A stretch of 64,000 bases of DNA from Cupriavidus pauculus (lineage in GTDB: Bacteria > Pseudomonadota > Gammaproteobacteria > Burkholderiales > Burkholderiaceae): positions 62,001-126,000 of the forward strand of contig NZ_VZOW01000011.1 of NCBI RefSeq assembly GCF_008801835.1. Direction: 5' to 3'. A program made the translations under genes and the position numbers. Shown piece after piece: positions 1 through 7,718 of the stretch. The notes under the pieces are model-generated. The model was given only the letters and a program-made list of their open reading frames with translations. It was not told where the DNA came from and searched no databases. Within the stretch, counting starts at the first letter, position 1. The number at the start of each line of letters is the position of its first letter.

Positions 1-548
1 AGCTCGCCCTGCAGGATCTCGCGCGTCTGCGCATCGAGCGCGGCAAACGGTTCGTCCATCAGCAACACATCGGGCTGATACGCGAGCGATCGCGCAATCG
101 CCACGCGCTGCTTCATGCCGCCGGAGATCTCGTGCGGATAGCGCTGACCGAAGCCAGTCAGACCGACCAGATCGAGATACTCTTCGGCGACGGCGCGGCG
201 TTTGACACGCGACACACCACGAATCTCCAGGCCGACCTCAATGTTCTGCAACACCGTGCGCCACGGGAACAAGGCATAACCCTGGAACACCACGCCCTGC
301 GCCAGGTTGATGCCGCGCAGCGGTGTGCCGTCGATTGCAATCTCGCCGCCAGTACGTTGTGTCAGGCCGGCCAGAATGCTCAGAAATGTCGATTTTCCGC
401 AGCCCGAAGGGCCCAGGATGGAAATGAATTCGCCCTCGCGTATATCGAGGTCGAAATCGCGCAGCACCGCCACCGAATCGGGGCGCCCCGCTTCATTGCG
501 CACCGCGTAGTCCATCCGCACGCCGCGCGCCACGATCTTGTCGCTCAT
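1..548 (-). CDS. ABC transporter ATP-binding protein, nitrate/sulfonate/taurine type (partial)
   Basis: Cytoplasmic ATPase of an importer for nitrate, sulfonate, taurine or a similar small anion (SsuB/TauB/NrtD family). The gene starts at 548 and its 3' end lies beyond position 1. Visible in order are Walker A GPSGCGKST, the Q-loop region (GVVFQGYALFPW), the ABC signature ISGGMKQR and Walker B VLLMDEPFAALD. Only the C-terminal part after the D-loop is missing. The start lies 11 bases after the stop of the receptor gene (560-1672), so the two form one operon; a permease gene is expected outside the window. Family assignment is firm, the substrate is not readable. Confidence 0.93.
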   Translation of the reverse strand, partial: MSDKIVARGVRMDYAVRNEAGRPDSVAVLRDFDLDIREGEFISILGPSGCGKSTFLSILAGLTQRTGGEIAIDGTPLRGINLAQGVVFQGYALFPWRTVLQNIEVGLEIRGVSRVKRRAVAEEYLDLVGLTGFGQRYPHEISGGMKQRVAIARSLAYQPDVLLMDEPFAALDAQTREILQGE

Positions 549-559
549 GCCCGGCCGCC

Positions 560-1672
560 CTACGCTTTGGCGGCCCGCGCAACGCCCGGGGCCTGGGCAA
601 ACGGATTGAACTCGTTGGTGTAGATGTCGCGCGCGGCCACCTTGCCCTTCGGCAGCTTGCCTTCGGCCTCGAGCACATCGATGTAGTACTGGATCGGCGG
701 CTCCGTCACCACGAGGTTGTCCACGTACGCATAGCGATCGACATATTCGAGCTGCAGGTTGATGCGCTTGGACACCAGCTTGCGCGCCTCCTCGGGATTG
801 GCGTTCACCCAGTTGGCAGCCCTGGCCAGCGCGTTGACCACATCGCGTACCGCTTCGGGATGCTCGCGCATGAACTTGCCGTGCACGCTGTACGGCTGCA
901 TGCCGCCCAGCCCACCATCGAGATCGAAGTCGCTCCATAGCCGAGTCAGTTTGTCGGCATGGTCTGCGCGCCCGGAAAATGGCGCATGGATGATCGCCAG
1001 GTCTGTATTGCCGGTGACCAGCGTCTGTTCGGCCTGGTCATCGGGGATCACGACAAAATTGATCTTGTTGACGTCCACACCCTTCTGGCGCAGGAAGGTC
1101 TTGGTGACGAATTCCGCGCAGGCGCCAAAGCTGTTAATGCCGATGGTCTTGCCTTCCAGATCCTTTGGCGACCGAATGCCCGCATCCTTGCGCACGAAAT
1201 ACTTCATGTGCGGCGCGTCCTGCAGCGTCTTGTTGCCGGCGGCCACCACCTTGATGTCTGCACCGCTCGCCACGGCGGAGATCACCAGCGGCACCATGCG
1301 CGATCCGAAATCGATTTCCCCGGTGCCGGTCAGCGGAATGATCTGCGGCGCCGATACCTTGCCGATGTAGTTGGGGCGCGTGTTCGTCCCGTCGAAGTAG
1401 CCTAGCTGGTCGGCCAGATAGACGAGATCGAAAGTCGGATTGTCGGGATAGCGAAAGCTGACCTTGTCGCCCGCTTTGCCGATCACCGCAGGCGCGCCCG
1501 TGCCGCCTTTCGACGCGACCGGCGCGCTGTCGTCGGCGCTACGCGAGCACGCGGCCAGCAATGGCGCGACGCTGCCGGCCACTGCCAGCGAAGCCAGTTG
1601 CTTGAGCGCGCCGCGGCGCCCGCTGGCTTGGGATAAACGCGGCGGATAGGGCTTGTGATCGGTCGAGGCCAT
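560..1672 (-). CDS. ABC transporter substrate-binding lipoprotein, NMT1/SsuA-TauA family
   Basis: Periplasmic receptor of the importer whose ATPase follows at once. Of 370 residues, the N-terminus has a twin-arginine pair (residues 19-20), a hydrophobic stretch and a lipobox LLAAC with the lipid-bearing Cys at 42, so it is probably a Tat- or Sec-exported lipoprotein. The body has features of the NMT1/THI5-like fold, including an early aromatic-rich segment and the conserved pattern DLEGKTIGI followed by the hinge region. Such receptors bind sulfonates, nitrate, taurine or pyrimidine precursors; the ligand here is unknown. There is no strong Shine-Dalgarno before the chosen ATG. Confidence 0.88.
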   Translation of the reverse strand: MASTDHKPYPPRLSQASGRRGALKQLASLAVAGSVAPLLAACSRSADDSAPVASKGGTGAPAVIGKAGDKVSFRYPDNPTFDLVYLADQLGYFDGTNTRPNYIGKVSAPQIIPLTGTGEIDFGSRMVPLVISAVASGADIKVVAAGNKTLQDAPHMKYFVRKDAGIRSPKDLEGKTIGINSFGACAEFVTKTFLRQKGVDVNKINFVVIPDDQAEQTLVTGNTDLAIIHAPFSGRADHADKLTRLWSDFDLDGGLGGMQPYSVHGKFMREHPEAVRDVVNALARAANWVNANPEEARKLVSKRINLQLEYVDRYAYVDNLVVTEPPIQYYIDVLEAEGKLPKGKVAARDIYTNEFNPFAQAPGVARAAKA

Positions 1673-1854
1673 GGTGTCTTGTTGTGTGATGAGTGCAGTT
1701 CGCCCCGCAGTATTGCCAGCGCCGCACCCTCACACAACGAAGACTTTTGACTATCGATATTGCCTGGTCGACGACAGCGCCCACGTCCCGCATGGCGCAG
1801 CCCCTGCTCGACTATGTGCGGCACGTCACGCGCGCACGCACCGGATCGCACGCC

Positions 1855-2496
1855 TCAGCCGTCCGCCTTGGCGTTCGCACTGTCCAGCATGGCCTGTCCG
1901 ATCTCGGTGCTGCCCTGCCCCATCAGTGCAGTGGCGGCGCCGCGGATATCTCGCACCTCCTTGTTCTGCCCGAGCTTGGCCTTTCCTTGCAGGCGCGTGA
2001 TGCGGATCTCGATGCCGACGATGGCCTTGAGCATCTGGTCGATAAAATCGGCCGGCGCATCGGACATTTTCCATGGCTCTGGCTGGGTCGATTCGTGCGT
2101 GCGCGTGAGGCGGGCCACCACGCCGCGCACGTAGCGCTCGTCATCGTGGATCGTGATGCGGCCGTGCGCGTGCACGACCTGATAGTTCCAGGTCGGCACC
2201 TGTCTGTGGGCCTCGTGCTTGCTCGGGTACCAGGTGGGCGAGATGTAGGCATCGCCGGCGCGGAACACCACCAACACCTCATCGCCATTGGCCACGTCCT
2301 GCCACACCGGGTTGGCGCGCGCCACGTGCGCCTTGAGGATGCCCTGTTCGCCTTGCGTCGTATCGAGTTCGAACGGAATATGGTTGGCATCCAGGCCGCT
2401 TGCGCCGTGCGTGAACAGCGTGCCGAACGGATGCGCCGAGATCAGCGCGTGCAGGGTCTCTGGGCGGGAAACATCGAAATGGGCGGGGACGTACAT
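1855..2496 (-). CDS. FMN-binding split-barrel protein, PaiB family
   Basis: A 213-residue PaiB-type protein. The family is named after a negative regulator of sporulation and protease genes in Bacillus; members bind FMN in a split barrel and many have no known role. I start it at the Met of MYVPAHF, the family-typical N-terminus, preceded by GGAG at a good distance; a 36-residue in-frame extension has no ribosome-binding site. Conserved HGASGLDANHIPF and the ANPVWQD region are present. It is divergent from a MocR-type regulator (2649-4121), a common pairing that suggests regulation by it. Confidence 0.88.
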   Translation of the reverse strand: MYVPAHFDVSRPETLHALISAHPFGTLFTHGASGLDANHIPFELDTTQGEQGILKAHVARANPVWQDVANGDEVLVVFRAGDAYISPTWYPSKHEAHRQVPTWNYQVVHAHGRITIHDDERYVRGVVARLTRTHESTQPEPWKMSDAPADFIDQMLKAIVGIEIRITRLQGKAKLGQNKEVRDIRGAATALMGQGSTEIGQAMLDSANAKADG

Positions 2497-2648
2497 GACT
2501 GCTCCGGCGTGTTTCTCAAGGGGATGCAGTGCATTGTCGACATAAAGTGGCGTAGAGTGTAGGGCCAGTTTGGCTGCATTCCAGCAGACCAGTATCCGGG
2601 CCACCCCTCCCGTCCATCGCCCCGTTCATCGCCCCCATCCGCGCCGCC

Positions 2649-4121
2649 ATGCCAAGAACAGCCAAGGTGCCTGAAATGCCGTTTATCGGATCGCTGCAGC
2701 GCGATGCCGGTCCGCTTGGCGTGCAACTGGTACGCGCGATACGCGACGCGGTGGCACGCGGCGCCCTGAAGGCGGGTGAGCCGCTGCCGTCTACCCGCGC
2801 GTTGGCCGATGCACTTGGTGTCTCGCGCGGAACGGTGGTCGAGGCGTTCGAGCAACTGGTGGCCGAAGGCGTGCTGGCGGCGCAACCCGGTGCGGGCACG
2901 CGCGTGGCCGCGACGCTGGCGCCCGCCGCCACACCGCCGCGCCGCCAACGCAACGCGGCAGAGCTGGCTCCGGCAGCGCTCGCCTTCGCACGCATTGCCA
3001 GCGAATTTTCCGCGCTGCCCCAGGCCCCGTTCGCGGTGTCGGTCCCGGCGGGCGCCGCGGCTCCCAACGACGCCTGGCGCAGGCTTGGCAACCGGCTGCG
3101 CGCCAGCGGCAGCGCCGCGCCGTCCGGCTATGGCGACCCGCAAGGCGCGCTGCCGCTGCGCGTGGCGATCGCCGACTATCTGCGCCGCTCACGCTCGGTG
3201 CAATGCGACGCCAGCCAGATCGTGATCACCACCGGCACGCAGCAGGGCCTGTTCCTGTCGTGCCAGGTGCTGCTCGGTCGCGACGATGCCGTGTGGGTGG
3301 AAAATCCCGCCTATCGCGGCATTACCGCCATCCTGGAAAGCACCGGACCGCGCGAGCGCATCGTCCGCGTTCCGGTCGACCAGGAAGGCATCGACGTCGA
3401 TGCGGGCATCGCGCTGGCCCCGCACGCACGCGCGGCGTTTGTCACGCCATCGCACCAGTATCCACTCGGCATGCCGCTTGGCATGGCGCGCCGCAAGGCG
3501 CTGCTGGGATGGGCCGAAAGCCATCGCGCGTGGGTCGTGGAAGACGACTACGACAGCGAGCTGCGTTACGCCGGCCATCCGTTTCCGTCGCTGCAAGGGC
3601 TGGCGCCGGACCGCGTGGTCTACCTGGGCACGTTCAGCAAGATCCTTTATCCGTCGTTGCGGCTCGGCTATGCCGTATTGCCGGACGCGCTGGTGGACGC
3701 CTACATTGGCGCGCGCATCCTGATGGACCGCCATCCACCGGCAGCCGACCAGCACGTGCTGGCGGCGTATATCGAAGAAGGCCACCTCGATCGTCATATC
3801 CGCCGCGTGCGCGGTGTGCATGCGGAGCGGCGCGCCTGCGTGATCGATGCCGTGGCGCGCCATGTACCGCCGCATCTGGCATGGCTGCAGCCGTCCGACC
3901 AGGGCATGCATCTGGTGCTGTGGCTGGCGTCCGGTATCGATGACCGGCAGGTGGTGAAGGATGCCGTGGCGGCCGGTGTAGCCTTGCGCGCGGTGTCGCC
4001 GCTGTATGCGCAAGAAAACGGCCCGGCCGGCTTGATTCTCGGCTTTGGGGGATTTTCCGATCAGGCCATCGATGCGGCAGCGTCAAAGCTCGGCGCCATT
4101 CTGCGCACGGCGGGGCGTTGA
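2649..4121 (+). CDS. MocR/PdxR-type transcriptional regulator (GntR HTH fused to aminotransferase domain)
   Basis: A 490-residue DNA-binding regulator. An N-terminal GntR winged helix (about residues 12-80, with LPSTRALADALGVSRGTV) is joined by an Ala/Pro-rich linker to a class I aminotransferase domain (about 110-485). The PLP lysine is Lys331 in the TFSKILYPSLR motif, and the PLP-ring Asp lies in EDDYDSELRY. Family members sense PLP or an amino compound and activate or repress a divergent gene. Here the divergent neighbour is the PaiB-family gene, with about 150 bases between them. Length is normal for the family. Confidence 0.93.
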   Translation: MPRTAKVPEMPFIGSLQRDAGPLGVQLVRAIRDAVARGALKAGEPLPSTRALADALGVSRGTVVEAFEQLVAEGVLAAQPGAGTRVAATLAPAATPPRRQRNAAELAPAALAFARIASEFSALPQAPFAVSVPAGAAAPNDAWRRLGNRLRASGSAAPSGYGDPQGALPLRVAIADYLRRSRSVQCDASQIVITTGTQQGLFLSCQVLLGRDDAVWVENPAYRGITAILESTGPRERIVRVPVDQEGIDVDAGIALAPHARAAFVTPSHQYPLGMPLGMARRKALLGWAESHRAWVVEDDYDSELRYAGHPFPSLQGLAPDRVVYLGTFSKILYPSLRLGYAVLPDALVDAYIGARILMDRHPPAADQHVLAAYIEEGHLDRHIRRVRGVHAERRACVIDAVARHVPPHLAWLQPSDQGMHLVLWLASGIDDRQVVKDAVAAGVALRAVSPLYAQENGPAGLILGFGGFSDQAIDAAASKLGAILRTAGR

Positions 4122-4194
4122 TCGCGCCGTTAGCGGAGTCAGCAATACACATGCGGCCGATGCCACGGTCCGCGCGCAACACGCAATGGACAGA

Positions 4195-5193
4195 CTATGT
4201 CGTCGATTCCCGCTCGACGATCCGGAATCCCACGTCGATCACGGCCTCGGCGGCGGGCTCGCCGCGGCAGCGCGCCAGCAGCAGGCGCGCGGCGGTCTTG
4301 CCGATGTGCGCGCCATCGACCTGCACCGTGGTCAGCGATGGCGACATATGCGCGGCGAAGTCGGCGTCGCCGAAACCGCAGACCGCGATGTCTTGCGGCA
4401 TGCGCAGGCCGCGCGCCCTGGCCTCCTCGATCACGCCCTGCGCCAGTTGGTCCGAACTGCAGAAAATCGCCTCGATCTGCGGGTCCTGCCGCAGCAGATC
4501 GCGCAAGGCCTGACGGCCCAATGCCAGACTGCTGGGCGCGGGCACGCATGCCGTCGGTACGTCGTGGCCCAGCGTCGAGATAAAACCTTCGCGGCGAACG
4601 GCGGCACGCTGGTCGTCGCCCGTGGCAATGCCAAATCGCCGCCAGCCCTTGCTGAGGAAATAGCCCGCCACCGCGCTGCCGACCTTGAGGTGCGAAAACC
4701 CGACGGCCATGTCGACGGGACGATCGCTGAGATCCCACGTCTCCACCACCGGAATGCCCGAACGGCGCAGGCGGTCGCGCGAGGCCTGCGCATGCACGAG
4801 GCCGGTGACCACAATGCCGTCGGGCCGACGGCTGATCATCGTTGCCAGCAGCGCTTCCTCGCGCGCGTGGTCATAGCCGGTCTGGCCGAGGATCAACTGA
4901 TAGCCGGCCGCGTCCAGCGCATCGGTCAATGCCTTGACCGTGGGAAGGAACTGCGCCACCGCGATGTTGGGCACCAAGGCCGCCACAGTCAGGCTGCGGC
5001 GCGATTTCAGGCCGCCCGCGAGCAGATTGGGGATGTAGCCGGTTGCCTCCACCGCCTGGCGCACGCGTGCAATGGTCTTGGCGGAGACAAGTCCCGGATT
5101 GCTCAACGCGCGCGACGCGGTGATCGGTGAAACGCCTGCTTCGCGCGCCACGTCGTGCAGCGTGACGGATTTGTTGCCCGTTGAATCGGCCAT
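4195..5193 (-). CDS. LacI-family transcriptional regulator
   Basis: A 332-residue sugar-acid-type repressor. The helix-turn-helix (VTLHDVAREAGVSPITASRAL) and hinge helix (IPNLLAGGLKSRRS) occupy the first 60 residues; the rest is a periplasmic-binding-protein-like sensor domain. I chose the ATG at 5193 because it puts the HTH close to the N-terminus; a 44-residue longer frame has no family support. No clear Shine-Dalgarno is visible, so the start is not certain. It is divergent from the talarate/galactarate-dehydratase-like gene, and LacI-type operators lie in the shared intergenic region, so it probably controls that operon and itself. GntR-like members of LacI use similar operators. Confidence 0.92.
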   Translation of the reverse strand: MADSTGNKSVTLHDVAREAGVSPITASRALSNPGLVSAKTIARVRQAVEATGYIPNLLAGGLKSRRSLTVAALVPNIAVAQFLPTVKALTDALDAAGYQLILGQTGYDHAREEALLATMISRRPDGIVVTGLVHAQASRDRLRRSGIPVVETWDLSDRPVDMAVGFSHLKVGSAVAGYFLSKGWRRFGIATGDDQRAAVRREGFISTLGHDVPTACVPAPSSLALGRQALRDLLRQDPQIEAIFCSSDQLAQGVIEEARARGLRMPQDIAVCGFGDADFAAHMSPSLTTVQVDGAHIGKTAARLLLARCRGEPAAEAVIDVGFRIVERESTT

Positions 5194-5277
5194 GCGGATC
5201 GGAAAGAAAAAAATGGATGCGGTGTAGGCGCGGGTAAACCACGACGGCAAGCGGCGTTTTGCCGGTTGACCTGCCAA

Positions 5278-5295
5278 AATGACAACGTTAGCATT
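5278..5295. promoter_or_regulatory. LacI-family operator, regulator-proximal
   Basis: AATGACAACGTTAGCATT is a near-perfect palindrome with the central CG and flanking half-site AATGnnAACG that LacI-family repressors use. It lies about 85 bases upstream of the lacI-type start and inside its likely leader, so it fits autoregulation. Binding by this regulator is inferred. Confidence 0.72.
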
Positions 5296-5395
5296 CGGCT
5301 CATCGGATGTCTCGCTGACACACAATCATTGCCGCGGGACCCCACTTTCACCTTGGTACGCGCGTTGTAGCGCCTCGCCAAGGATGAAGGGGCGC

Positions 5396-5404
5396 ATTAT
5401 AGCA
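5396..5404 (-). promoter_or_regulatory. Candidate extended -10 promoter for the LacI-type gene
   Basis: Reading the minus strand, TGCTATAAT is a perfect extended -10 element. No good -35 is seen 17 bases upstream, which extended -10 promoters tolerate. It would give a leader of roughly 195 bases in front of the regulator start at 5193 and would place the operator at 5278-5295 downstream of the start of transcription. Confidence 0.45.
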
Positions 5405-5412
5405 ATGCCGAC

Positions 5413-5435
5413 AGGCCGTTTTTCGGCCTTTTTTT
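5413..5435 (+). terminator. Intrinsic terminator-like hairpin in the divergent intergenic region
   Basis: AGGCCG, a five-base T loop and CGGCCT form a perfect 6-bp stem followed by six Ts on the plus strand. It stands upstream of the plus-strand dehydratase gene, where no terminator is expected, and abuts the next operator. It could stop stray transcription from the regulator side or end a short leader RNA. Confidence 0.6.
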
Positions 5436-5448
5436 GACAACGATGTCA
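5435..5448. promoter_or_regulatory. LacI-family operator, dehydratase-proximal
   Basis: TGACAACGATGTCA is a palindrome except at two symmetric positions and has the LacI-type centre. It shares the half-site TGACAACG with the operator at 5280. It overlaps a TTGACA that could serve as a -35 box, but no convincing -10 follows at 16-18 bases. Confidence 0.7.
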
Positions 5449-5479
5449 TACGATGTCTGAAGTCTTGGACCTACTCTAC

Positions 5480-5494
5480 TGGAAGCGCTTTCCA
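5480..5494. promoter_or_regulatory. LacI-like palindrome over the ribosome-binding site
   Basis: TGGAAGCGCTTTCCA contains the perfect core AAGCGCTT, resembling CcpA/LacI-type operators. Its GGAAG is also the Shine-Dalgarno of the gene starting at 5494, eight bases upstream of the ATG. A bound repressor, or an RNA fold of this palindrome, would cover the translation start. Confidence 0.5.
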
Positions 5495-6633
5495 TGACCG
5501 CCTCGCCCGCTGCCGACGCCATAACTTCGATCCGGCTTTCTTCCTGTTACCTGCCGCTGGCCACGCCGATCAGCGACGCAAAGGTGTTGACCGGCCGTCA
5601 GAAGCCGATGACCGAGGTCGCCATCCTGTTCGCCGAGATCCGTACCGCCAACGGGCACGAGGGTCTTGGATTCAGTTATTCGAAGCGCGCCGGCGGCCCG
5701 GGCCAGTTTGCCCACGCCCGGGAGATCGCGCCGGCGCTGCTGGGCGAGGACCCCAGCGATATCGCCAAGCTGTGGGACAAGTTGTGCTGGGCCGGCGCCT
5801 CGGTGGGCCGCAGCGGGTTGTCGACGCAGGCGATCGGCGCATTCGATGTCGCGCTGTGGGACCTCAAGGCCCGGCGTGCCGGGCTGTCGCTGGCCAAGCT
5901 GCTGGGCGCGCATCGCGATACGGTGCGCTGCTACAACACCTCTGGCGGGTTTCTGCATACGCCGCTCGATCAATTGCTGGTGAATGCCGCCGCGTCAGTG
6001 GAACGCGGCATTGGCGGCATCAAGCTCAAGGTGGGCCAGCCGGATGGCCGGATCGACATCGAGCGCGTCTCGGCCGTGCGTGAAAAGCTCGGCGATGCCG
6101 TGCCGATCATGGTCGACGCCAATCAGCAATGGGATCGGCCTACCGCGCAGCGGATGTGCCGCACCTTCGAGTCGTTCAACCTGGTGTGGATCGAAGAACC
6201 GCTCGACGCCTACGATCACGAAGGCCACGCCGCGCTGGCGCAGCAGTTCGATACGCCGATCGCCACCGGCGAAATGCTGACCAGCGCCGCCGAGCACTGG
6301 GACCTGATCCGGCATCGCGCTGCGGACTACCTGATGCCCGACGCGCCGCGCGTGGGCGGCATCACGCCGTTCCTGAAGGTGTGCGCGCTGGCCGATCACG
6401 CCGGGCTGATGATTGCGCCCCACTTCGCGATGGAATTGCATGTGCATCTGGCTGCCGCGTATCCGCGCGAGCCGTGGGTCGAGCATTTCGACTGGCTCGA
6501 GCCGCTGTTCAACGAGCGGCTCGAGATCGGCAACGGACGCATCAAGGTGCCCACGCGGCCGGGCCTGGGGCTCAGCATCAGCGACCAGGCGCGCGCGTGG
6601 ACGCGCGAAACAGCCGATTTTGCCGCGCCTTGA
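5494..6633 (+). CDS. Enolase-superfamily sugar-acid dehydratase, L-talarate/galactarate dehydratase-like
   Basis: A 379-residue mandelate-racemase-subgroup enzyme, probably dehydrating an aldarate such as L-talarate or galactarate. The capping domain is followed by a barrel with a full active site: KxK bases at Lys177 and Lys179, metal ligands Asp208, Glu234 (EEP) and Glu260 (TGE), and the C-terminal base His310 in APHFAME. The whole sequence, including CYNTSGGFLHTP, resembles the talarate/galactarate dehydratase group known from Salmonella and Polaromonas. It is followed 61 bases later by a Bug receptor, probably for the same acid. A LacI-type operator covers its Shine-Dalgarno. Exact substrate is inferred. 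Confidence 0.88.
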   Translation: MTASPAADAITSIRLSSCYLPLATPISDAKVLTGRQKPMTEVAILFAEIRTANGHEGLGFSYSKRAGGPGQFAHAREIAPALLGEDPSDIAKLWDKLCWAGASVGRSGLSTQAIGAFDVALWDLKARRAGLSLAKLLGAHRDTVRCYNTSGGFLHTPLDQLLVNAAASVERGIGGIKLKVGQPDGRIDIERVSAVREKLGDAVPIMVDANQQWDRPTAQRMCRTFESFNLVWIEEPLDAYDHEGHAALAQQFDTPIATGEMLTSAAEHWDLIRHRAADYLMPDAPRVGGITPFLKVCALADHAGLMIAPHFAMELHVHLAAAYPREPWVEHFDWLEPLFNERLEIGNGRIKVPTRPGLGLSISDQARAWTRETADFAAP

Positions 6634-6694
6634 TCGGCGTGATCAGCGTGATCGGCGCGGCACCGCATCACATTCCCAATAACAGGAGACAACC

Positions 6695-7654
6695 ATGATG
6701 AAGAAAGCTCTGGTATCGCTGCTGCTTGGCGGCAGCCTCGCAGTGGCCCATGCGGCCTGGCCGGAAAAACCGGTGACGATGGTGGTGCCGTTCCCGGCGG
6801 GCGGATCGACCGATAACGTCGCGCGCATCCTCAGCGCGAAGTTCCAGTCGACCTTCGGCGGCAGCTTCGTGGTGGACAATCGCCCCGGCGCGGCCGGCAT
6901 GATTGGCGCGGCGGCCGTCAAGCGCGCGCCGGCCGATGGCTATACGCTGTTCGTGTCGTCGCTGGGCCCGTTCGTGATCGGTCCGCATCTGACCAAGAAC
7001 CCCGGCTACGATCCGACCAAGGATTTCGACTACATCAGCGTAGCCGTGCAGGCCCCGAACGTACTGGCCGTCCCGGCCGCCTCGCCGCACAAGTCGCTGC
7101 AGGACGTGATCGCGTACGAGAAAGCCAATCCGAACAAGATGACGTTCGCGTCGGCGGGCAACGGCACCAGCGACCATCTCACGGCCGAGCTGTTCTGGCA
7201 GCAGACCAACACCACTGGCCTGCATGTGCCGTACAAGGGCGGCGCGCCGGCATTGAACGACTTGCTCGGCAGCCAGGTCGACGCCACCTTCATGAACATC
7301 AACACCGCGGTGCCGCATATCAAGGCCGGCAAACTGCGCGCGCTGGCCATTACCAGCAGCAAGCGTTCGCCGATTCTGCCCGATGTGCCGACCATGGAAG
7401 AACTGGGCTACAAAGGCGTGACGGTCTATTCGTGGCAGGCGCTTGCCGCGCCGAAGGGGCTGCCCGCCGATATCAAGGCCAAGCTGCATCAGGCGGTGGT
7501 CGCGGCGATGAACGACCCGGGCGTCAAGCCCAAGCTGCTCGAAGTCGGCTTCGAGGTGGTGGCCAATACGCCCGAGCAGTTCACGGCGTTCCAGGCGTCG
7601 GAGTTTGCGCGCTGGAAAAAGGTGATCCAAACCGGCAACATCACTGCCGACTGA
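6695..7654 (+). CDS. Bug-family solute receptor (tripartite tricarboxylate transporter, TctC type)
   Basis: A 319-residue periplasmic receptor with a clean Sec signal peptide (cleavage after AHA, about residue 20) and the family hallmarks WPEKPVTMVVPFPAGGSTD, VVDNRPGAAGMIGA and LHVPYKGGAPALNDLLG. Bug receptors bind carboxylates and are greatly expanded in Burkholderiales. No TctA/TctB membrane genes are nearby, as is usual for orphan Bugs. Context suggests the ligand is the sugar acid used by the upstream dehydratase. AGGAG at 6684 serves ATG 6695; a second ATG at 6698 is also possible. Confidence 0.93.
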   Translation: MMKKALVSLLLGGSLAVAHAAWPEKPVTMVVPFPAGGSTDNVARILSAKFQSTFGGSFVVDNRPGAAGMIGAAAVKRAPADGYTLFVSSLGPFVIGPHLTKNPGYDPTKDFDYISVAVQAPNVLAVPAASPHKSLQDVIAYEKANPNKMTFASAGNGTSDHLTAELFWQQTNTTGLHVPYKGGAPALNDLLGSQVDATFMNINTAVPHIKAGKLRALAITSSKRSPILPDVPTMEELGYKGVTVYSWQALAAPKGLPADIKAKLHQAVVAAMNDPGVKPKLLEVGFEVVANTPEQFTAFQASEFARWKKVIQTGNITAD

Positions 7655-7718
7655 TGCGATGGCGCGGATGACCGGGGCGCGCGCTAGCGTTTGCCCCCCA
7701 CCGCGCCGCTCGCCGCAC

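Larger units (their letters stand above)
5194..5493. other. Regulatory intergenic region of the LacI/dehydratase pair
   Basis: This 300-base region carries no gene. In order it holds operator 5278-5295, an extended -10 for the regulator, a plus-strand terminator hairpin, operator 5435-5448 and the palindrome over the dehydratase ribosome-binding site; each is annotated separately. A further inverted repeat, TGTC-N5-GACA at 5309-5321, is weaker. Confidence 0.7.

Noticed and set aside
5309..5321. TGTC-N5-GACA inverted repeat as a further LacI operator
   Set aside because: Lacks the central CG and the flanking half-site of the two good operators.
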